From contig NZ_JAULSA010000008.1 in NCBI RefSeq assembly GCF_030518235.1, positions 185,777-249,776 on the forward strand: a DNA stretch of 64,000 nt, given 5' to 3'. Made by a program: the position numbers and the translations under genes. This DNA is from Saccharibacillus sp. CPCC 101409. Its GTDB lineage: Bacteria > Bacillota > Bacilli > Paenibacillales > Paenibacillaceae. Below the pieces are notes generated by a model, which did not search any database, had not been told where the DNA came from, and was given only the letters and a program-made list of their open reading frames with translations. Positions within the stretch are counted from its first letter, which is position 1. Every line of letters starts with the position of its first letter. Positions 60,298 through 64,000 of the stretch are shown here, piece by piece.

Positions 60298-62202
60298 TTG
60301 AAAAGTTTACTTTTGAAGATCATGCTTGTATTTTCCGCGTTGATTGTCGTATCGGAGGCCGTTCTCGGCTATAGTTTGTATCACTCTTCGTCGAAACTCC
60401 TGGTCCAGTCGGTAGGCAAACAGGCGCAGAGCATTGCGGACTACGCCGTCGGCGAGATCGATCCCGAAGCCTATGCGAAAGTGACGCCGGAGAGCGGGGT
60501 GACCGCTTATTACTTCCAGGTACGCAAAAGGCTGAACGAACTGCGCGAAGCCAATCACCTGAAATACCTGTATACGATGAATATGCGCGAAAGCGGTGGC
60601 AAAAAAGAATACTTTTATGCGATCGACGGAGCGCCCACGACCGCCAAAGGCGACGAATTGTCGCAGCTCGGCCAGGTGGAGTCCAGTGTGGACCCCGAGC
60701 TGGAAGCGGCGTTCGCTGCGGGAGAGACGCGGATCGGCAGTCTGACCACGGATGACGATTACGGATCGACGCTGACCACGTACGTGCCGATCAAGGACGA
60801 ATCGGGCAAGCTGCTCGGTGTGCTGGGCGCGGACTTCGACGCCACGTCGATTCGGGAGCAGATGGACCATAACCGCAACCAGGCATTCCTTGTCGGGGGC
60901 GTCGTGCTGCTTCTTTCCCTGGTTGTGCTGTACTTCATGTCGCGGATGATCGTGGCTCCGCTGCTGAAGCTGACGCGCGAAATGCGCGGCGTCGAAGCCG
61001 GCGATCTGACTTCGCGGATTGCGGGAACGCGCAAAGACGAGATCGGACGGTTGTCGAACGCTTTCCAATCGATGCTCGATACGATGAGCGGGATGATTCT
61101 GGGCGTGCGCTCCGGCACGCGCAATACGCGCCGTTCGGCCGAAGCGCTGTCGGAAAGCGCCGAAGCGTGGGCGGCCGCCAGCGGACAAATGGCGGAGCAT
61201 CTCGGCGAGGCGGGAGAGCGGGTGCGCGAGCAGGCGCGCCTGAGCGAAGAAAACGCGCGGGCGCTGGGCGAAGTCAGCGGAGGCATTCAGCATATCGCGA
61301 ATGCGCTGACCGTCGTGGCGGGCGCCGCCCAGGATGCGTCGGAGACCGCGAAGAGCGGCGGCGAATATGTGCGCGGAGCGCTGAAGCGGATGCAGTCGGT
61401 ACAAGCTTCCTCCGGCGATACGCGGGAGCGCGTGGAGCGGCTGAATCAGCACTCCAGCCGGATCGGCGACCTGGTCGGCGAGATTCAGGCGATTTCGTCG
61501 CAGACGAACCTGCTGGCGCTTAACGCTTCGATCGAAGCGGCGAGAGCCGGCGAGCACGGGCGCGGCTTCGCGGTCGTGGCGGACGAAGTGCGCAAGCTGG
61601 CCGAACAGACGGCAAGGTCCGCTTCGGACGTGGCTTCGATCGTAACGGGCATTGTGACCGAGACCGGAGAAGCGGTCGAAGGCGTGCGCAGCCAGGCGCG
61701 CGAGATCGACGAAGCGGCCGGCGTGGTCAAGCGTACCGGCGATTCGTTCAGCGGCATCCTATCGTCCGTCGAGCGGATCGCGGAGCAGCTGCAGGAAGTG
61801 TCGGCCGTTTCCGAGCAAACGGCGGCCGGAGCGCAGCAGGCAACGGCCTCGGCGGCGCTGATGGAACAGGTTTCGCAGCGGACGTCGCTGCACTTTGGCG
61901 GAATCGAACGATCGTCCGAAGGCCAACTGACGGCGATCGATCATATGAAGAATTCCGCCGCCGAGCTGGAAAGCATGTCGGCCGAGCTGGAACGGATGAT
62001 CGGCAGATTCCGGGTGGGGGAAGCGGCGGTTTCCGCGGCGATCATCGCGGAAGAACCGGTTCCGGCGCGCGCCGAAAGTTCGCCGGCGGCGCTGTCCGCG
62101 GATTCCGATTTCGTGATCGAAGCGGTGACTTTTGCCGAAAGCGAAGAAGCGGCGGAGGCGTTCGTGCCGGAAAACGAGCGGAGTTTCGAAAAGAAAATAT
62201 AA
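60298..62202 (+). CDS. Methyl-accepting chemotaxis protein
   Basis: This is a 634-residue membrane chemoreceptor. An N-terminal membrane helix ([20 protein letters not shown]) is followed by a Cache-like sensor of about 170 residues ([10 protein letters not shown], then [20 protein letters not shown]), a second helix ([16 protein letters not shown]) and a HAMP domain. The C-terminal signalling domain has tip [20 protein letters not shown]. Glutamine/glutamate pairs for methylation are present. The start is taken as TTG at 60298, with GCGAGG 5 bases upstream; the TTG at 60280 lacks a site. The ligand is unknown. Confidence 0.9.
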   Translation: MKSLLLKIMLVFSALIVVSEAVLGYSLYHSSSKLLVQSVGKQAQSIADYAVGEIDPEAYAKVTPESGVTAYYFQVRKRLNELREANHLKYLYTMNMRESGGKKEYFYAIDGAPTTAKGDELSQLGQVESSVDPELEAAFAAGETRIGSLTTDDDYGSTLTTYVPIKDESGKLLGVLGADFDATSIREQMDHNRNQAFLVGGVVLLLSLVVLYFMSRMIVAPLLKLTREMRGVEAGDLTSRIAGTRKDEIGRLSNAFQSMLDTMSGMILGVRSGTRNTRRSAEALSESAEAWAAASGQMAEHLGEAGERVREQARLSEENARALGEVSGGIQHIANALTVVAGAAQDASETAKSGGEYVRGALKRMQSVQASSGDTRERVERLNQHSSRIGDLVGEIQAISSQTNLLALNASIEAARAGEHGRGFAVVADEVRKLAEQTARSASDVASIVTGIVTETGEAVEGVRSQAREIDEAAGVVKRTGDSFSGILSSVERIAEQLQEVSAVSEQTAAGAQQATASAALMEQVSQRTSLHFGGIERSSEGQLTAIDHMKNSAAELESMSAELERMIGRFRVGEAAVSAAIIAEEPVPARAESSPAALSADSDFVIEAVTFAESEEAAEAFVPENERSFEKKI

Positions 62203-62294
62203 GGACGAGGCTGCGTCCAAACCGGTCCAAATGACTGCGGATGCGGTAAACCGGGCGGCCCGAAAAAAATACAAGATAGGGCGCCGCAGGCGCC

Positions 62295-62321
62295 GAAGCT
62301 CCGGAAACGGAGCTTCTTTTT
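62295..62321 (+). terminator. Terminator after the chemoreceptor gene
   Basis: GAAGCTCCG and CGGAGCTTC with loop GAAA are followed by TTTTT. Confidence 0.85.
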
Positions 62322-62440
62322 ATGCCGCGCCGACCCGCTTGAGAGCATCCGTACGGCCTCCGCGAGTCTGCCGCCGAAGCCGCTTCGTTGTCGCCGCCTG
62401 CATCCTGTACTATAATGAGAAGTACTTTTTGCAAATACTA

Positions 62441-62600
62441 GGGCGTGTGCGCAAACTCCGAAGGACGCAGATTTAGCTGAATTTTCGTTCTCAGCAAGGA
62501 ACTTTTTCGAAGGCGTGCCGGGGCACGTCAAGGGAAAGTGACGCCGAGGAGGGCGAAAAGGCAGCTAAATCTGCACGTCGCTGAGTTTGCGTACACGGCC
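62441..62600. mobile_element. MITE-like element, copy B (160 bp)
   Basis: The ends are inverted repeats of nearly 40 bp: left GGGCGTGTGCGCAAACTC continuing to GCAGATTTAGCTG, right GGCCGTGTACGCAAACTC continuing likewise. CTA occurs directly before the left end and again where the right end meets its flank, so the duplicated target is TA or CTA. The centre (GAAGGCGTGCCGGGGCACG) is shared with copy A at 54383. No protein is coded. The right end is 22 bases before the yojF start codon. Confidence 0.75.
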
Positions 62601-62621
62601 TAAACCGAAGGGAAGACTCCG

Positions 62622-62966
62622 ATGCTGCCTATTCAACCGCAAGCCGTCCAGGAACTGCTGGATAAGCTGAAAGACCAGGAACTGTACCTGCATCTTGAGC
62701 TCACCAACGGCGCTTATACGTTCGATCGCGACCGTTCCAAGCTCGTCGCTTCGAACCTGATCCGCAATGTCAAAGTCAGCTACTCGCACGGCTCGATCTC
62801 CGGGAACGGACCTTACCGCGTGGGCTTGAAAATGCCGGAAGGCTGGATCTATGCCGAAGGATTGACGCACTACGAAGAAAGCGAGACGGAACACGCCATT
62901 CTGGCCGGCAACGACCGCGACGGCAAACTTGTCGTCAGCCTGATGCTGAGCCCCGAGCCGTTCTGA
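62622..62966 (+). CDS. yojF: YojF family protein (DUF1806)
   Basis: This 114-residue protein has QAVQELLDKLKDQELYLHLE at its start, then SGNGPYRVGLKMPEGWIYAEGLTHYE, matching the YojF/DUF1806 family, which occurs next to BshB2 in Bacillales. Its role is unknown but linked to bacillithiol by context. The ATG at 62622 is close to the MITE right end; the native promoter is probably disrupted or replaced. Confidence 0.88.
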   Translation: MLPIQPQAVQELLDKLKDQELYLHLELTNGAYTFDRDRSKLVASNLIRNVKVSYSHGSISGNGPYRVGLKMPEGWIYAEGLTHYEESETEHAILAGNDRDGKLVVSLMLSPEPF

Positions 62967-63089
62967 TGCCGCCGCGGCTTCGCGCCGCGTGAAAGGCGGC
63001 AGTATTCTCGTTCAGGTCTGTCTGTTTTGCATCCATCCCCCGAATAAAGGACGGCTTCAAGCCGTCCACGGAAAGGAGCGGGTATTCCC

Positions 63090-63758
63090 GTGGAACGCCA
63101 TGTTTTGATTGTATTTCCCCATCCGGACGACGAGTCCTTTACCGTTTCCGGCACCGCCGCTTACCATTTGCATAACGGAACGCCCGTCACTTACGCCTGC
63201 CTGACCATGGGCCAGCTCGGACGCAACCTGGGCAACCCGCCGTTTGCGAACCGCGTGACGCTGCCGACGATCCGCCGCGCCGAACTGGAAGCTTCCTGCG
63301 CGGCGATCGGAATCACCGATCTGCGCACGCTGGGCTTTCACGATAAAATGATCGAATTCGAAGACCGCGAGCTGCTCGACGGCAGGCTGCGCGAACTGAT
63401 CGAAGAACTGAATCCTTCGCTGATTCTGACTTTTCATCCGCAGTACAGCGTGCATCCGGACCACGACGCCTGCGGCGAAGCCGTCGTGCGCGTCGTCGAA
63501 GCGATGAAGCCGAAAGACCGGCCGAAAGTGCATGTCGTCGCTTTCGCCAAAGGCCACGAGCGCGCGCTAGGTCCGGCCGACGTGCATGTGGACATCACGC
63601 TGTACCTGGAGCAGAAAGTCGGCTCGATCAAAGCGCACAAGTCGCAGTTCCATACCGATCCCGTGTTCGAAGGCCGCTCCCTCCAGGACCCTCTGCTGCG
63701 CGAGCGCTTCGCGGACGAGAAGTTCTGGACGTACAAGTTCGACCCGCATCCGAAATAG
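63090..63758 (+). CDS. bshB2: Bacillithiol biosynthesis deacetylase BshB2
   Basis: This 222-residue zinc enzyme removes the acetyl group from GlcNAc-malate in bacillithiol synthesis. The LmbE/PIG-L fold is clear: zinc motif PHPDDE (H11, D13, D14), later HPDHDACG (H122, D124, H125), and AHKSQF near the C-terminus. The length is normal. It starts with GTG after GGAAAGGAGCGG. It follows yojF by 123 bases, the same order as in Bacillus. A terminator follows at 63781. Confidence 0.93.
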   Translation: MERHVLIVFPHPDDESFTVSGTAAYHLHNGTPVTYACLTMGQLGRNLGNPPFANRVTLPTIRRAELEASCAAIGITDLRTLGFHDKMIEFEDRELLDGRLRELIEELNPSLILTFHPQYSVHPDHDACGEAVVRVVEAMKPKDRPKVHVVAFAKGHERALGPADVHVDITLYLEQKVGSIKAHKSQFHTDPVFEGRSLQDPLLRERFADEKFWTYKFDPHPK

Positions 63759-63780
63759 TTTATCAAGCCTTCGGGCATCG

Positions 63781-63803
63781 GCTCTATCAAAAATAGAGCT
63801 TTT
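63781..63803 (+). terminator. Terminator after bshB2
   Basis: GCTCTAT and ATAGAGC with a short loop are followed by TTTT. Confidence 0.7.
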
Positions 63804-63812
63804 CAAAAAAGA

Positions 63813-63842
63813 AAGGGATTTCTCTTAACTGAGAAATCCCTT
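63813..63842 (-). terminator. Terminator for a minus-strand gene beyond the window
   Basis: AAGGGATTTCTC and GAGAAATCCCTT enclose TTAACT; the minus-strand reading is followed by TCTTTTTTG, suggesting it ends a gene to the right of the window. Confidence 0.55.
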
Positions 63843-63878
63843 CAGGGCGTCGAGAAAGCCGGATAGGACACCAAACGG

Positions 63879-64000
63879 AAAATAGCGGCACAGGTACACT
63901 TATTTGGGGCGAAACCTTTCGATTTCTTCAAATAGCAACGCAGGTGCAGCTATTCGGGAGCCAAAAGCCGAATCGAAGCGGAAAAGCACGAAATAAGTGT
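63879..64000. repeat. AAATAGC...CTTATTT-type repeat array at window edge
   Basis: Units AAATAGCGGCACAGG (63881), AAATAGCAACGCAGG (63931) and AAATAAGTGT (63991) are the inverse of the array at 54183-54370. The array continues to the edge of the window. Confidence 0.7.

Noticed and set aside
57240..60323. 1027-codon open frame on the minus strand
   Set aside because: It is opposite the stalk-domain gene, which has a signal peptide, a ribosome site and clear domain repeats. The antisense frame is an effect of codon bias and its product (rich in R, V, A, H) matches no family.

Overview
The window looks like chromosomal DNA from a high-GC member of the Paenibacillaceae (Paenibacillus or Saccharibacillus type). 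By eye most genes are strongly GC-rich at third codon positions. Ribosome-binding sites are AGGAGG-like, and several promoters are clean TTGACN/TATAAT pairs. The gene set is also typical: BshB2 bacillithiol deacetylase with YojF, YhgE/Pip, YdcZ pairs, copper-amine-oxidase-type stalk domains, an NlpC/P60 peptidase, and many AraC regulators. The genus is an inference. No rRNA, tRNA or CRISPR array was seen.

Layout. 1-6.7 kb: a TerD-family protein cut by the window edge, then regulators (AraC, TetR), small-molecule and detoxification proteins (two SRPBCC/cupin-like proteins, DUF2255, two aldo/keto reductases) and a decayed carboxymuconolactone decarboxylase gene. 6.8-9.9 kb: an AbrB-family membrane protein and an ArsR-YdcZ-YdcZ operon. 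9.9-16.6 kb: a nitrite assimilation locus. An ANTAR-domain antiterminator and a TrpD2-like protein are divergent from nirB-nirD-nirC-cobA, and the nirB leader carries a sigma-A promoter, two ANTAR-type hexaloop hairpins and an intrinsic terminator. The cobA copy contains an apparent one-base frameshift. 16.7-31.4 kb: housekeeping and signalling genes (TetR-controlled dehydrogenase, DEAD-box helicase, a soluble PAS-PAS chemoreceptor, a hybrid histidine kinase, an SH3-amidase, pyruvate kinase, AraC regulators).

31.6-41.4 kb: a GH4 alpha-galactosidase, then a visibly AT-rich two-gene island at 33.03-35.05 kb (ABC-type AAA ATPase plus DUF3226/TOPRIM protein) that looks like a horizontally acquired phage-defence module, then an NlpC/P60 peptidase, a Cache-AraC regulator, a TctC-like binding protein and a KdgT permease. 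41.5-53.9 kb: a MarR-nitroreductase-monooxygenase operon, a ferredoxin-reductase-like/ArsR/SRPBCC operon, a sensor kinase, a large YhgE/Pip protein with a 42-bp internal tandem repeat, TetR, HD-GYP and MarR/OhrR-type genes. 54.8-63.8 kb: a DUF1269-like protein, a DUF445 protein, a secreted stalk-domain repeat protein, a membrane chemoreceptor and yojF-bshB2.

The intergenic DNA is unusually rich in repeat families. (a) A TA-flanked MITE with GGGCGTGT termini occurs at 54383-54602 and 62441-62600, with one solitary end at 35057-35083 beside the defence-like pair. (b) A 110-nt nested-hairpin element occurs at 44025-44134 and, inverted, at 46008-46119; its stems show compensatory changes and both copies sit between convergent terminators. 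(c) AAATCCACTTTATTT-type repeats lie at 8.05-8.23 and 29.8-29.95 kb. (d) AAATAGC...CTTATTT-type repeats lie at 54.2-54.4 kb and at the right edge. These, with the ATPase-TOPRIM pair, are the parts most worth following up.
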